From: Flectonema sp. DT1601
Lineage: Eukaryota; Euglenozoa; Diplonemea; Diplonemida; Diplonemidae
Length of the DNA stretch: 64,000 nucleotides
NCBI GenBank assembly: GCA_964019425.1
Contig: OZ025827.1
Coordinates: 62,001 to 126,000, forward strand
Direction: 5' to 3'
The notes under the pieces were generated by a model. That model worked only from the letters and a program-made list of their open reading frames with translations, had not been told where the DNA came from and searched no databases. Position numbers and translations under genes: made by a program. Positions 50,015 through 59,936 of the stretch are shown here, in pieces. Within the stretch, counting starts at the first letter, position 1; every line of letters begins with the position of its first letter.

Positions 50015-51835
50015 TCAATCGACTAACGAATCGAAGGAATCCTTGTGAGGACCTCCTTCTCGGATAATAAGATTCACAACTCTGGCTGAATTTATAGAAA
50101 TATTTTTAGAACTATCGCAGTCACCGTAAGGAGTCATATTAAGTGATGAAAGCATTCGTTTGATTGACGGTTTCGACGGGGTGAAAAAAGACCATTTAAC
50201 TAATGAAAAAGCCTTCTGTAAATCAATCCAACTGAATAAGAATGGAACTAAAGAAGGATCAACAAACTTGTCTCGAGACACGGCCAGATTGTGAACTTCT
50301 GAGTCACTTGAAATAATTGTGAAAGGATGCCCTCCACTTGAGTAGTAATCGTGATCTTCAAGCCACTTTGTCATATTTACATACGCTTCCTGAAGAGATG
50401 GGCTATTGTTAATTTGTTCTTGAGAAACCATAAGAGTATTCATACAGTGAGTAGTTAACTTTTTATTAGACTCTGGTCGTACGTATGTCTGAAAGACATC
50501 GATTAATTTAGCAGAAGAAGCATCAACCACAGTGATAGCCATGTCAATTATCTCTTTGGTAAATTCACACTTTCTCGAACCCCCCGTTTTGCAACTCGTA
50601 GTCTGAAATGATAAAACTCCGTAATACGATTTTTTAAAGCAATCGTTTGCATCAGCTAGTCCTCCTTTTTCAATTATCTTCAACAAGACTCGAGCAATAT
50701 TCGATGCATCGTCGATTCCACTGTGGGTCCGACCTTCAAAAGAAAGACCCAACAGCTTTAACATTCCCTTAAGGCTGTGAGTTCTGTTTGTTTTAAATAC
50801 TTCCTTAAATAGTTTACCAATATCACACCACTTTCGTAAATAGGAGTAAGCGTCTTCTGGTATAACTTTCTGTTTTGTGACTGATTGTGTCCAGTAGAAG
50901 TCTTGAAGATCGGAGACACAGTCAGCTGCGAAACAAATTTTTTTATTCAAATAATCCTTCTCTTTCAACCAGCTATCCATTTTAAGTAATACGTTGGACA
51001 AGATGGGGGCACTGTCAACTTGTTTCTGGGTGATTCCCGTTAGTTCTTTACAAAAGTCTGATAATTGTGGATTTATAACAGGTCGAACATAAGAGTGAAA
51101 CTTGTCAACTATTTCATTTGTTTTTGAGCAAATGACGACAACTGGGAATTCAATTATCTCGTGATTGTAAACGGAAGGTCCCTTTTTGTCACAAGTACAT
51201 TCAAAATCAACAACCAGATAATAATCAAATGGTTGCGTAAGTTGATCTCCCACAGTTTTCATTTCTTCACCACCCTCGCGGACACAGTGCGGAGCGTAGT
51301 CATATTGACTTAAAACAGCTCCCTTTTTGACTAATCGAGACACTACCGCGCTCAGTGTTTCTTCGGTCTTCAATTGCCGAGCCATCTTTTTGAGTCCCAT
51401 TTTCTCACATTCAAATTCATTTGCGAATGTTTTTTTTATATTTATCCATTTCCTCATATAAGCGTATTCAGTTGCTTCAACTAACTTTTTTTTTATCACA
51501 ATTTTATTCCAATAAATATGAATCATTTCAGCATGACCGTCGGTTACAATCTGGAACTGACCATCAGTTTTTTTCATTATCCAGGAATCGAACTGGACCA
51601 TAACTTCGCTCATCGATTTAGCAGCGTTGACTTGTTTTTGTGTTATACCAGTTCTTTGAGTGCAATATTTTGTTAGTTTGTTCATCGGAGAGACCAGAGA
51701 TTCCCAGCATTCGAGAACTTCACCATCTGTAGCGTCGATAACACTGGCAGACAATTTAATTACTTCATTATCGAATTCCGAAGGATTTCCTTTCGCACAC
51801 GTCACGTCAAACGCTACAGAAGCGTAATAACCCAT
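50015..51835 (-). CDS. Triple ERI1-like DEDDh 3'-5' exonuclease; only the middle domain looks active
   Basis: 606 residues built of three homologous ERI1/THEX1-type exonuclease domains: ~1-190, ~203-400 and ~403-606. Domain 2 keeps the DEDDh set: Asp210 and Glu212 (VVDFECTC), an acidic pair around Asp305/Asp309, and His371 with Asp375/376 (THSGIDDASN). Domain 1 reads VAFDVTC at the first motif (Asp to Ala, Glu to Asp) and lacks the His motif. Domain 3 reads LSFQTTS (Asp to Ser, Glu to Gln) and also lacks it. The flanking domains are thus degenerate and may serve dimer-like assembly or RNA binding. ERI1 relatives trim histone mRNA, 5.8S rRNA or small RNAs; the target here is unknown. TTCTTCTTAAG lies 12 nt before the ATG. 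Confidence 0.88.
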   Translation of the reverse strand: MGYYASVAFDVTCAKGNPSEFDNEVIKLSASVIDATDGEVLECWESLVSPMNKLTKYCTQRTGITQKQVNAAKSMSEVMVQFDSWIMKKTDGQFQIVTDGHAEMIHIYWNKIVIKKKLVEATEYAYMRKWINIKKTFANEFECEKMGLKKMARQLKTEETLSAVVSRLVKKGAVLSQYDYAPHCVREGGEEMKTVGDQLTQPFDYYLVVDFECTCDKKGPSVYNHEIIEFPVVVICSKTNEIVDKFHSYVRPVINPQLSDFCKELTGITQKQVDSAPILSNVLLKMDSWLKEKDYLNKKICFAADCVSDLQDFYWTQSVTKQKVIPEDAYSYLRKWCDIGKLFKEVFKTNRTHSLKGMLKLLGLSFEGRTHSGIDDASNIARVLLKIIEKGGLADANDCFKKSYYGVLSFQTTSCKTGGSRKCEFTKEIIDMAITVVDASSAKLIDVFQTYVRPESNKKLTTHCMNTLMVSQEQINNSPSLQEAYVNMTKWLEDHDYYSSGGHPFTIISSDSEVHNLAVSRDKFVDPSLVPFLFSWIDLQKAFSLVKWSFFTPSKPSIKRMLSSLNMTPYGDCDSSKNISINSARVVNLIIREGGPHKDSFDSLVD

Positions 51836-51989
51836 TTTGTTGTCTTAAGAAGAATGAAGTTATAAAACTATTTTTTTTGTATTTAATAACTAACAACAAA
51901 CAAAAAGTACCGAATAATATGATTCTAAAAAAAGCTTCTTTACTTGCTTTCGTGTAAATGATAAGGTATAGAACTGGATTGGTCATAAA

Positions 51990-54164
51990 TCAGGAAACTG
52001 TCGATGCGTTCCTCTCACTGTATGTAACTTTTATTTGAGGAAACTTTCTGCGCAGGACGGGCACCAATCGTTCAGAACAGAAAGTGTGAAAGCGAACAGG
52101 TACTGGAAGAAGAGGATTAGAAATCCTACAAAGAGACATCGCAAAGAATGCTTCAAGAAACTCTCTATAAGACAGCTCAGTTACTGCAGTGCCATCACTC
52201 ATATCTTGAGAAGTGTTGAAGATCAGAGTGACGTCAATTCGAGTGAGCTGAGCATCTCTACATTCCAAGTCTTTAGTTAACTTTAACCACTCATCAAGTG
52301 AAATAGATGTATTGTTACCTCTGTTTGTCTCATCCCTTCTTGAGAAGTAATCATATATCGATCCTAACATTTTACTATGAACTTGAATAGCTGACTGAAC
52401 AGGAAGAGACCAATACAAGTCTTTAAATCCTCTGATATCAGTTCTACTAGTACGAGGAGTAATGTGATCCATTATAAGTGAAGTAACACGTGATTTGGGT
52501 GATAGTCTTGAAGATGAGTAAACCGACGGTCTAATTGAACGTCTTCCAGGTGTCGGGTTGGTTAACGAAACAGAACGTTCTCTGGAAGTAGAAACTCCCA
52601 ATGTCTGTAATCCCTGACTTGTTGATCCATCAAGCTTCACACTGGTGGTGTTGTCATCTGTTTTCTCTTCCATTAGTCGTATTAATAATAATAACATTTC
52701 TCCAACAGGAATACCTTTCGTAGAACTTTGTAATTGTTGTGAACTGAAATACATATTCTCAACCCTAGCCTTACCCGAAAGTGATCTCATTATCGGAAGT
52801 TGGCAATCTCCACACAGTCGAAGGAAGTCCGACAAACAAATTCCCTGAAATGCCGTCGTCAAGTTGCTGTAGTACGAAAAAACAGATTCAACAATCTGAG
52901 AATGATCATGAAAGACTGTCCTCAATGAATCACATTCTAACCTTGACAGACCAGGTAGAGTTGAAGATAGTCGTTCATCACTGTAGCTGTACCAAAGTGA
53001 CATAAGGTTCGGATCCCATTCTTCTTCCGCAATTGTTTTTGGTTGCGACATTCGATGCATCGCAAGAGAGAAGACTCCATCTCTAACTGTTGTTATTAAT
53101 TCTTCCATTGCTCTTTTGTTTACTTCACATCGAACTCTCGTTACGTTCAACTCACTCAGGTCGTCGGTTACGGCGTCAGCATTTACTCCACCGTTTTCGT
53201 ACTCCGATAGCCCAGATGATGTGAGTTCATTTCCTTGAAGAATGTGAGTGTGTCGATATCTGTTTTGTGTATTTCTTTTTTGACATGAAAAAAAAAGAAA
53301 AGAAAAAAAAAAAAAAAGAACAACCAAAAGAAAACAGACAAACCTTTCCATCATAACAACAGCGATATTCATATTAACTAAAGTATTCATTCCGAGAATA
53401 CTACTACCAGTTAGCCATTCCATGTAACAACGAGGATGTAAATTCTTAAAGAAAGTGACAAAGTGATCAGCTCTCTCTGGTAGAGCTCTGATATCTAATA
53501 TTCGGATCACATCAAGATAGTGATCAGACCAAAGATATGAAGTAACAACTATAAAGATCTCACAGTCATTTAAATCCCTGCTAAAGTTGCTGACCCGTCG
53601 ATGGAATTTGGATCTCATTTTAGATTTTCGATCATCTTTCTGAGGTGTTGAATCAATCAGTCCTAATACGAAGTTTAAGAAAGATCGTAGAACAGAATCA
53701 CTTGTAGGACAGTCTTCAGCAGTCTTATGAATTGAATCTGATTCCTTTAGTGAATAATCATTCATATTGATTATTGTGTTGCCAATCTTACCCTCAATGA
53801 AGTCAGTTGCTCTAACACCTGGTCGTTGACCGTCACGTACCTCATCGAAACCAGTCTTTGCTATTTCAAATAATGATGTTAAAGTGTCAGTGAGAGATTC
53901 TACTTGTAGTGATGCTATAACAGCAGATTCTCTGTTGGTGTGGCTCTCTTTTGTTAGTTCTTTTGTTCGGTTACTCAACTCGTTGTTTTGTTTATTTAAA
54001 AGTTCAACTTCTTCATTATTACTCTGTTGTGTCTTCAACAGTAATACTTGCTCTTCAAGACTTGCTGCCTTTGAGCGAAGGGAAGCAATGCGATCGTTGT
54101 GGTCGTGATTTAGGAGTTGAATCTCGTCTTCCTGTTTTTTCCTTTTTCTTGTAACTGTTTTCAT
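51990..54164 (-). CDS. Coiled-coil protein with C-terminal EF-hand-like region, one in-frame intron
   Basis: The frame is open throughout, but 53260-53343 is best read as an 84-nt intron: donor GTTTGTCTG, long pyrimidine tract, acceptor AAAACAG, phase 2. It would otherwise insert a Phe-rich peptide. The product is ~696 residues. The N-terminus is a coiled coil (~1-75), followed by helical regions and a Ser-rich central linker with basic patches (RRSIRPSVYSSSRLSPKSRV). A C-terminal segment has EF-hand-like acidic stretches (SISLDEWLKLTKD; LSYREFLEAFFAMS). Family unknown; a cytoskeletal or ciliary role is speculative. It may be the 3' part of a larger gene with 54183-55145, since only 18 nt separate them. 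Confidence 0.6.
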   Translation of the reverse strand: MKTVTRKRKKQEDEIQLLNHDHNDRIASLRSKAASLEEQVLLLKTQQSNNEEVELLNKQNNELSNRTKELTKESHTNRESAVIASLQVESLTDTLTSLFEIAKTGFDEVRDGQRPGVRATDFIEGKIGNTIINMNDYSLKESDSIHKTAEDCPTSDSVLRSFLNFVLGLIDSTPQKDDRKSKMRSKFHRRVSNFSRDLNDCEIFIVVTSYLWSDHYLDVIRILDIRALPERADHFVTFFKNLHPRCYMEWLTGSSILGMNTLVNMNIAVVMMERFVCFLLVVLFFFFSFLFFSCQKRNTQNRYRHTHILQGNELTSSGLSEYENGGVNADAVTDDLSELNVTRVRCEVNKRAMEELITTVRDGVFSLAMHRMSQPKTIAEEEWDPNLMSLWYSYSDERLSSTLPGLSRLECDSLRTVFHDHSQIVESVFSYYSNLTTAFQGICLSDFLRLCGDCQLPIMRSLSGKARVENMYFSSQQLQSSTKGIPVGEMLLLLIRLMEEKTDDNTTSVKLDGSTSQGLQTLGVSTSRERSVSLTNPTPGRRSIRPSVYSSSRLSPKSRVTSLIMDHITPRTSRTDIRGFKDLYWSLPVQSAIQVHSKMLGSIYDYFSRRDETNRGNNTSISLDEWLKLTKDLECRDAQLTRIDVTLIFNTSQDMSDGTAVTELSYREFLEAFFAMSLCRISNPLLPVPVRFHTFCSERLVPVLRRKFPQIKVTYSERNASTVS

Positions 54165-54182
54165 ACAAACTGTTTGAAAATA

Positions 54183-55145
54183 TTACTGAGAACCAACACA
54201 TACATGTTTCTTCGTTAGTGTTCGATATTGTCGTGTGTATAATTCATCTGAAATACGAGTGCGAGTAATCCAGACAAGTTCCTTCCACTTTGAGATGATT
54301 TTCTGAAGTTGTAATCTTCTGTTGAGTACTTCCCTCCATCTGACGGTACGTAAAATAAAAGATCTCGTGGTAAGTCGATTCCAATGATTGAAATACTGTC
54401 TAAGAGATGATCTGGTGATTGCTCGAGTGTCACTCTCTTTACGTCTCATTTTGATATTGTGATGAGCTTCTAAAGACTCAACTTGTTGTTCCATTACAAG
54501 TTCAGCTTTACGAGAGAAGCAGGCACTCTCTTGACACAGAACGCTGTCAATTATTGCTGAAGTTACTCCGTGACATAGAAGGTCATCAATACTTTGACCG
54601 TTGGTATACAAACCAGCAAAGAGTTCTCTGCGAAGATCAGTTCCGAAGTTGTGGAAATCAGTCATCGCTTCGATGATATAAATAACAACAGCGATTCTCA
54701 ACGGATGTGGTGATGGGAACGCCTTTGTAATTCTACGAACTTCAGTCAACATGTCTGGACCCCAATGGCAGAGGCGTTTTAGTTCTGACTGTTTCCCGTA
54801 CTTCGTAGTAAGCCGACGGAATTCAGATTTCATCTCTGCTGCGAACATCAGAGATCTGTCTAAAGTAGGTCCAGTGTGAACTCTATGTGTTATTGTTTTA
54901 ATATTATCACGTGGTGCTTCTCTGTCATCACTTAGTGGTGTGAAGTATCTATTTTTATCTAACAGCGGACGATCTTTTCTCACAACCCTCCCAAGCGATT
55001 CGTTCACAGCTGGAGTTAGTTGCTGAAATGGATATAACTTCCTCCTCTTTGGCCTCGCTATATTCTTGGGATCAATTAGAATTGGTTTTGGGGATCGCTG
55101 AGGTATGGCTTCGAGCATCCGAGAGTAATAGAATTCAGAATGCAT
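54183..55145 (-). CDS. Basic helical protein with Sfi1-like Trp/Leu repeats, possibly 5' exon of the next gene
   Basis: 320 residues as an isolated frame. The N-terminal ~110 residues are basic and Pro-rich. The rest is helical, with repeated aromatic-basic units near the end (LRQYFNHWNRLTTRSF, RTVRWREVLNRRL, IISKWKELVWI) that resemble Sfi1/centrin-binding repeats. Near the stop a GTATGT donor (54203) follows codon CAT. Splicing to AACAG|GAAGAC at 54131 would remove 72 nt and continue in phase into the coiled coil downstream. That makes a single ~1000-residue gene plausible. Against it, the acceptor lacks a pyrimidine tract, while CAAACAG just before the downstream ATG fits a separate gene. 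I lean slightly to one gene. Confidence 0.55.
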   Translation of the reverse strand: MHSEFYYSRMLEAIPQRSPKPILIDPKNIARPKRRKLYPFQQLTPAVNESLGRVVRKDRPLLDKNRYFTPLSDDREAPRDNIKTITHRVHTGPTLDRSLMFAAEMKSEFRRLTTKYGKQSELKRLCHWGPDMLTEVRRITKAFPSPHPLRIAVVIYIIEAMTDFHNFGTDLRRELFAGLYTNGQSIDDLLCHGVTSAIIDSVLCQESACFSRKAELVMEQQVESLEAHHNIKMRRKESDTRAITRSSLRQYFNHWNRLTTRSFILRTVRWREVLNRRLQLQKIISKWKELVWITRTRISDELYTRQYRTLTKKHVCVGSQ

Positions 55146-55453
55146 AGTTTCTACCTTTTGGGGGAGAAGGGAAATTACGACGATGCCGCTGACTAATAAA
55201 TATGTCTAACTTAACTGAGTTCATGTCTCTTGAGTGTTATCATTCAGTGCAGAACATAATCAGGGAAGTACCTACAGGAATTACAGTTACTACTTAAACA
55301 GACTAATTGAATGCAACAAATAAAAAAAATATAAAAAAAAAAAAAAAAAATCACATTAATGTCATTGAGAGATAACTTGACAAGTTATTTTCTCTCTCTC
55401 TTTTCAATGTAATGTCAACATTAGTCTTTTGTTTAATTATTTGTTTAGTTTAG

Positions 55454-55511
<58 letters not shown>

Positions 55512-56179
55512 AGGTGAGAGGCAAGTATGGCAGGATTTTTTTTCAGACAGGTATTGCTCTCAGTTATAAAAGAAAAAAAAAAAATATCTGTTTTCCAAGT
55601 TTTTTTTTTTTTCGTTTTTAGGGGCGAGATCACCGCCTGAAAGAAATAAGTGTGCTGAAAAAAAACTATTACACTCTCTAAAATAATCAAAAACCTTTCA
55701 GGCCCTCGATACATCATTTTAGCAACAGGAAATCAGACTTCATATATGGTTCTTGATAACCCTCTGTAATAGGCAGCAACAAAGGGGGGGAAAAGCCAAC
55801 ACAAAAAGTTGACATAGCGGATGAAAGAAAACAGACAATTGATAATAATCTGGAGGACTGTGGAGGGAATATATTTATTTTTTTTTTGTTTTCTTCTTCT
55901 TTTTTTTTGGGATTTAATTCTCTTACTTATGTTAAAGGAAAAACTTATCATTCAGTTCAACGAATATTAACTAACTTGGAATACATACAAAATACGTTTT
56001 TGTCACTGTGATTGAACATTGATATTTAATTTCTCTATAAGATTCTGACGCGCTTGTTGGCGCAAATACTTATGCAGAAAACTTCATTTACGTTACCAAT
56101 AAAGAAGTGTCGGATGTAAGGAAGCTACTCTCCCGGCTACGGTTTCAATTGAGGTACTGTCTCAAAGTGAATAATGATA
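55146..56179. other. Intergenic, homopolymer-rich
   Basis: 1.0 kb without a gene. It includes a 43-nt T-run (55464-55506) and many A-runs; frames here are Lys/Phe low complexity. Confidence 0.55.
55464..55506. repeat. 43-nt poly-T tract
   Basis: Uninterrupted T-run preceded by TTTAG/TTTGG repeats. The longest homopolymer in the window; its length is likely unreliable in an assembly. Confidence 0.9.
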
Positions 56180-57289
56180 TCACTTTTTAAACATTGTCGC
56201 TGTAGTAGTTAAACCAAATAGAGTTTTCATAGAGTCATATGTATACCATTGGATTGCTGTTAGACATCCAGCAAGAATCATTCGCATCAGGAGTCCTGTA
56301 GTTGCTAGCTTGAACAGACCATTCTCTCGGATTAATGTACCGTAGGACTTAGCCGCATTCTGCGGCTTGGCACGAAGTGAAAACAACGTATCTGGAACAT
56401 GAGAGACAACGGCAGCAACCAAACCTGTAAGGAATCCAGAGCAAAGAGTAACAAATAATTGAGTTGATTTATCATAAGAATCTTTTGGTAAAGTAAAGAT
56501 AGCCGAATAGAAGAACTGTACAGTTCTTTCAAATACTGCAAACTTTGCCATCGTATATGGTATCTGACGTGACCACACTGCTTCTATAGAACCAAATGGA
56601 AAACCATTCTCAGCCCTCTCAGAATAAAATTTCTTTATTGCTGGAATGAAGTCAGTTGGAAATGCACCCGGAGCTGCAGTTTGTATTTTTACCTTTAACA
56701 TCTCACACGGGCATAAAGCGAGGTCAGCATACGTCTCAGCGATAGCACTCGCCATTAACCAAACCAATCCAGTGTAAGCCATAGAGAACTCAACGCCCAT
56801 GTAATTCATTAGGGCATCTTTGAGAAATTCATACATACTGAATTTAATTACACCCTGTTTCCAGTAGGAAATGAACATCGCGTTTGCACCTTTCCAGAGA
56901 CCTGCAGTACCGTATCCAAGTTCGGAAGTTATTAATCTCAAAGATTGTAATAAGGTTTTATATTTTGAAGGATCGTATTGCATGTTGACCTTAATCACAT
57001 CCAGTGGGGTTAGGACTACATGCGAAGCGCACGCAAATGAACCAGCCAGAGCACACTTCAAGTAGTACGTCCAGTCGTGGGGATGATCTGGGTCGATATT
57101 TCTTGCGTTCCACGACCCAGCTGGATGATTATTCAAGTATGAGCACATACCAAGTCCGAGAATAAGAATTACCCACATCAAACTTCCCTTTTTTCTAGCC
57201 TTCGACGGTGTATTAGACCGAACTCCGAGGCCATCATCGACGTCAACGCTGATCGTAACCGCTCGATTTTGGGGAGTTGAGTGTGACAT
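56180..57289 (-). CDS. SLC25A3: SLC25 carrier, mitochondrial phosphate-carrier-like
   Basis: 369 residues. An N-terminal ~70-residue extension includes one extra hydrophobic segment (SLMWVILILGLGMCSYL). Three carrier repeats follow, with motifs TPLDVIKVNMQ, CPCEMLKVKIQ and VPDTLFSLRA. The phrases YYLKCALAGSFACASHVVLT, LWKGANAMFISYWKQGVIKF and IPYTMAKFAVFERTVQFFY are typical of the mitochondrial phosphate carrier (SLC25A3/Mir1), which imports phosphate with protons for ATP synthesis. The extension may serve as targeting sequence. The acceptor TTTACTAATTCAG abuts the ATG. It shows no close relation to the shorter carrier at 6.1-6.9 kb. Confidence 0.88.
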   Translation of the reverse strand: MSHSTPQNRAVTISVDVDDGLGVRSNTPSKARKKGSLMWVILILGLGMCSYLNNHPAGSWNARNIDPDHPHDWTYYLKCALAGSFACASHVVLTPLDVIKVNMQYDPSKYKTLLQSLRLITSELGYGTAGLWKGANAMFISYWKQGVIKFSMYEFLKDALMNYMGVEFSMAYTGLVWLMASAIAETYADLALCPCEMLKVKIQTAAPGAFPTDFIPAIKKFYSERAENGFPFGSIEAVWSRQIPYTMAKFAVFERTVQFFYSAIFTLPKDSYDKSTQLFVTLCSGFLTGLVAAVVSHVPDTLFSLRAKPQNAAKSYGTLIRENGLFKLATTGLLMRMILAGCLTAIQWYTYDSMKTLFGLTTTATMFKK

Positions 57290-58110
57290 TCTGAATTAGT
57301 AAATAACTATTAGTAGGACTGACAATCTTTTACAAAATACTACAACAACAGCACTTAAAAAGATACCCTGAAAAAAATTATTTTTAACCTGTACTTTAAA
57401 GAATGAATTCTCACAAGAAGAGTGTACTCAAACTAGGGTGGGGTACATTTCTGGGTGCGGACACTGGATACTAAAGAACGAAGAAAAAGGAACAAGCACA
57501 AGGCTACCCGTCCGAATAGTCATTTCCGGGAGGTGTGCAGAATCGATACGGGTCTGGTTGCGACTGAACAATAAGAACAACTTTATAAAAGTTGAAAGAC
57601 TCCCTCCATCAGTCAGACAAGCAACGAAGTAACTACACTATTCAAAGTAAAAGATCCCTAAGATAAAATGGGGGAGGGGGAGGGGTGGTCAAGACCCTAC
57701 GTCCCTTCTTCTAAAAAGGAATTATTAAGATAACTGTCATTTCCATACTTAACGAGGTAGATCACCTTTCACCTAGAGATTATAAGGACCGGTCTCTCAG
57801 ATGCACGTCGACTAACAGATATTGTTGTTGTTTACCATGATGCTGGAAAAGTATTTTTCTTTCGTTCTTTCTCCTTTTGCATGCTTTCTTTCACTTATCT
57901 GCTTGACTTAAAGGGATGAGCGAAGTAATTGTATTCGCTCGCCAAGTATGTTTCTTTTTTTTTTTTTTTTTTATTCTGTTCTAACGGTCGGGTTCTGAAA
58001 CAAAAAGGGGAAGAAACAAAAAGGGAAAAATAAAAATCCTAGTACTTTTTTTTTGTGTTTGTCTGAGCTACTACCAGAACGGTTCAGACAGTATTAAAAG
58101 TTCAGAAGGT
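57290..58110. other. Intergenic
   Basis: 821 nt with no supported gene. It contains a G-rich tract (57669-57687) and a T-run (57956-57972). Confidence 0.5.
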
Positions 58111-58554
58111 TTACTTTCCCTTCATAGCGTTCATAACGGCTTCCCACTCCTTGAAGGAAAGCTTTCCGTCCTTATCGGTATCAGCTTCCTTGATGAAGTC
58201 CTTTAGAACGTCAGCTCCAGTAGTTTCTCCGAGCATACGAGTAACGTCAATCATGTTCTGTACGGTAACGAATCCGCTCTTGTCAAGATCAAATAAGTTA
58301 AAGGCCTTTAGAACTTCTTGTGGTGAGTCTCTCTGAGTCATCTTCTCAGTTACCATCTTCTCGAACTCATCAAATTCGATCAGAGAGTTTCCATCTTTGT
58401 CAATCGCCTTCACCATGTCAAGAAGTTCATTCTTTGGAATATCAAAACCCAAACCCTTCATGGCGAGGGTCATCTCCTCAAGGTCAACAGCTCCAGAGCC
58501 ATCGGCGTCGAAGAGGTTGAACGCTTCCTTAATCTGTTCTGGTGAGAGTGCCAT
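58111..58554 (-). CDS. EF-hand protein of the centrin/calmodulin group
   Basis: 147 residues from MALSPEQIKEAFNLFD. Four EF-hands are seen: loop 1 DADGSGAVDLEE, loop 2 DKDGNSLIEFDE and loop 4 DTDKDGKLSFKE are canonical. Loop 3, DLDKSGFVTVQN, ends in Asn instead of Glu and probably does not bind Ca2+. Centrin-like features include AMKGLGFDIPKNELLDMV and the FDLDKSGF...MLGE stretch; calmodulin-like features include length and lack of an N-terminal extension. Centrin is the better guess, fitting basal bodies alongside meckelin. An acceptor CTGTTGTCAG lies ~30 nt upstream; an open frame beyond it is presumed noncoding. Confidence 0.85.
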   Translation of the reverse strand: MALSPEQIKEAFNLFDADGSGAVDLEEMTLAMKGLGFDIPKNELLDMVKAIDKDGNSLIEFDEFEKMVTEKMTQRDSPQEVLKAFNLFDLDKSGFVTVQNMIDVTRMLGETTGADVLKDFIKEADTDKDGKLSFKEWEAVMNAMKGK

Positions 58555-58962
58555 ATTGTAAAGGGTATGTAGGGAATAGCTGACAACAGAATATAGTCTC
58601 TGCAATAATTTTCAAACCTAAAATAACAACCCAAGAACCTGACAAGGTAAAGAGAGATCGATTCGGAAAAAGTACAAAACGTGGCACAAAAGGCACACAA
58701 ACTTCAAATTAATTCTTGTTATGGTACGAAAGACCATAAAGTAACTTCTTCACGACTCCCTTTTCCGATTTTTAATAAGTCGCCGTACTATTTCATTAAT
58801 ATTATCAATTTCCATCCTTGATGCATGCTGAGTTTAAATTTGTTAGGGGGTCGGGGGGTAACTTGATACTAATATTAAATGGATGGGGGGGAAAACTTCC
58901 CGAACTCGGGGCCGTCGAGCTATAATAAATTGCCCCAACAAAAGGAGAGAAAACAAAATAAA
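58555..58962. other. Intergenic
   Basis: 408 nt containing G-runs (58845-58857, 58883-58890). No gene seen. Confidence 0.5.
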
Positions 58963-59766
58963 TCAACATACGGTCATGCTCACAAAAGCTGTTTTCCTTT
59001 TAGCTTCATTGCTATGAGGACTACATGCGTAGAAGGCTGCGAAAGAGTACAGATCATTATCATTTGTTAGGAAAGGAGAAGGTGGTACAGCATGAGTCTG
59101 GGAAGTCCGAGCGCTTTCTTTAATTCCCTTGGGGGGATCGAGATAGGTAGGAGCTGGTTGAGTCAGTCGCTGCAATGCAATGCCAAGGTCTGGTTTAGTA
59201 GTCTCATTTATGGGTTCATCAATAGCCTTGTTTATGACATTATCAAAGTCAGTAATAAAAAGACAATTATTATTCGTTTTACGGAAATCAGCCACTATCT
59301 CGTCCGCCTTATAAATAGTCCGCTTAAACCTCTTCTCAGAAAGCGAAACCACATGTTTGTCCAGCATTCTTAGGACGTCTGTCGTAAAAAAATTATTTGT
59401 ACTCTCCAATCGTTTGTCTAAAATCTTAATCTCAGCATCAATCTCCGACTGCAGTAGTTGACTTATGTCTTCTTCGACGTTGCCAAATTTTTTGGATTCC
59501 CGCTGAACAATTTCCTTCATTTCCTTGACACCTGACTTTCCAACACTCGAGAGGTATTTCAGTACTTCAGTCGGAGTCACTTCTGGGTCATTTATAGGTT
59601 TGACAGGTTTGTTTATCGGATGTAACATGTTGCTTACTTTTCTCCTAGCCTGACTTCCTTCCGATCGGGCTGCAATTCTTGTTTCCCGTTGGATTATCTC
59701 TGGCCACAACGAATCATTAGTAGGTCTAACCGAACGCAGTCTTTTACCAGCTCGGCATAATAACAT
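58963..59766 (-). CDS. Orphan helical protein
   Basis: 267 residues from the ATG at 59764-59766, which directly follows an acceptor-like CACTCAG. The frame is open further upstream but that part is AT-rich and starts without ATG. No family recognised. The protein is mostly charged helix (GVKEMKEIVQRESKKFGNVE, LQSEIDAEIKILDKRLEST) with a Pro-rich C-terminal third. A short repeated phrase KPIND/KPVKP lies at ~55-62. It is adjacent to another orphan (59937-60344), and both may be lineage-specific. Confidence 0.5.
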   Translation of the reverse strand: MLLCRAGKRLRSVRPTNDSLWPEIIQRETRIAARSEGSQARRKVSNMLHPINKPVKPINDPEVTPTEVLKYLSSVGKSGVKEMKEIVQRESKKFGNVEEDISQLLQSEIDAEIKILDKRLESTNNFFTTDVLRMLDKHVVSLSEKRFKRTIYKADEIVADFRKTNNNCLFITDFDNVINKAIDEPINETTKPDLGIALQRLTQPAPTYLDPPKGIKESARTSQTHAVPPSPFLTNDNDLYSFAAFYACSPHSNEAKRKTAFVSMTVC

Positions 59767-59936
59767 CTGAGTGCTGGATACACACCCTCTGATATTAATT
59801 AAAATGAGTTGCGGGTTTGCGGTTAAAGAATAATAATACAATATATAACTTAAAATATCTAAGACGATAGACGTGTAATAAGTACTAATGGACTGATTTA
59901 ACACCTCAAGCATTGCAACCGTGGCAAGGAGTGTAA

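Noticed and set aside
53260-53343. Phe-rich membrane helix within the coiled-coil protein
   Set aside because: The segment has exact GT-AG ends, a pyrimidine tract and length divisible by three, so it is better read as a retained in-frame intron in the DNA.
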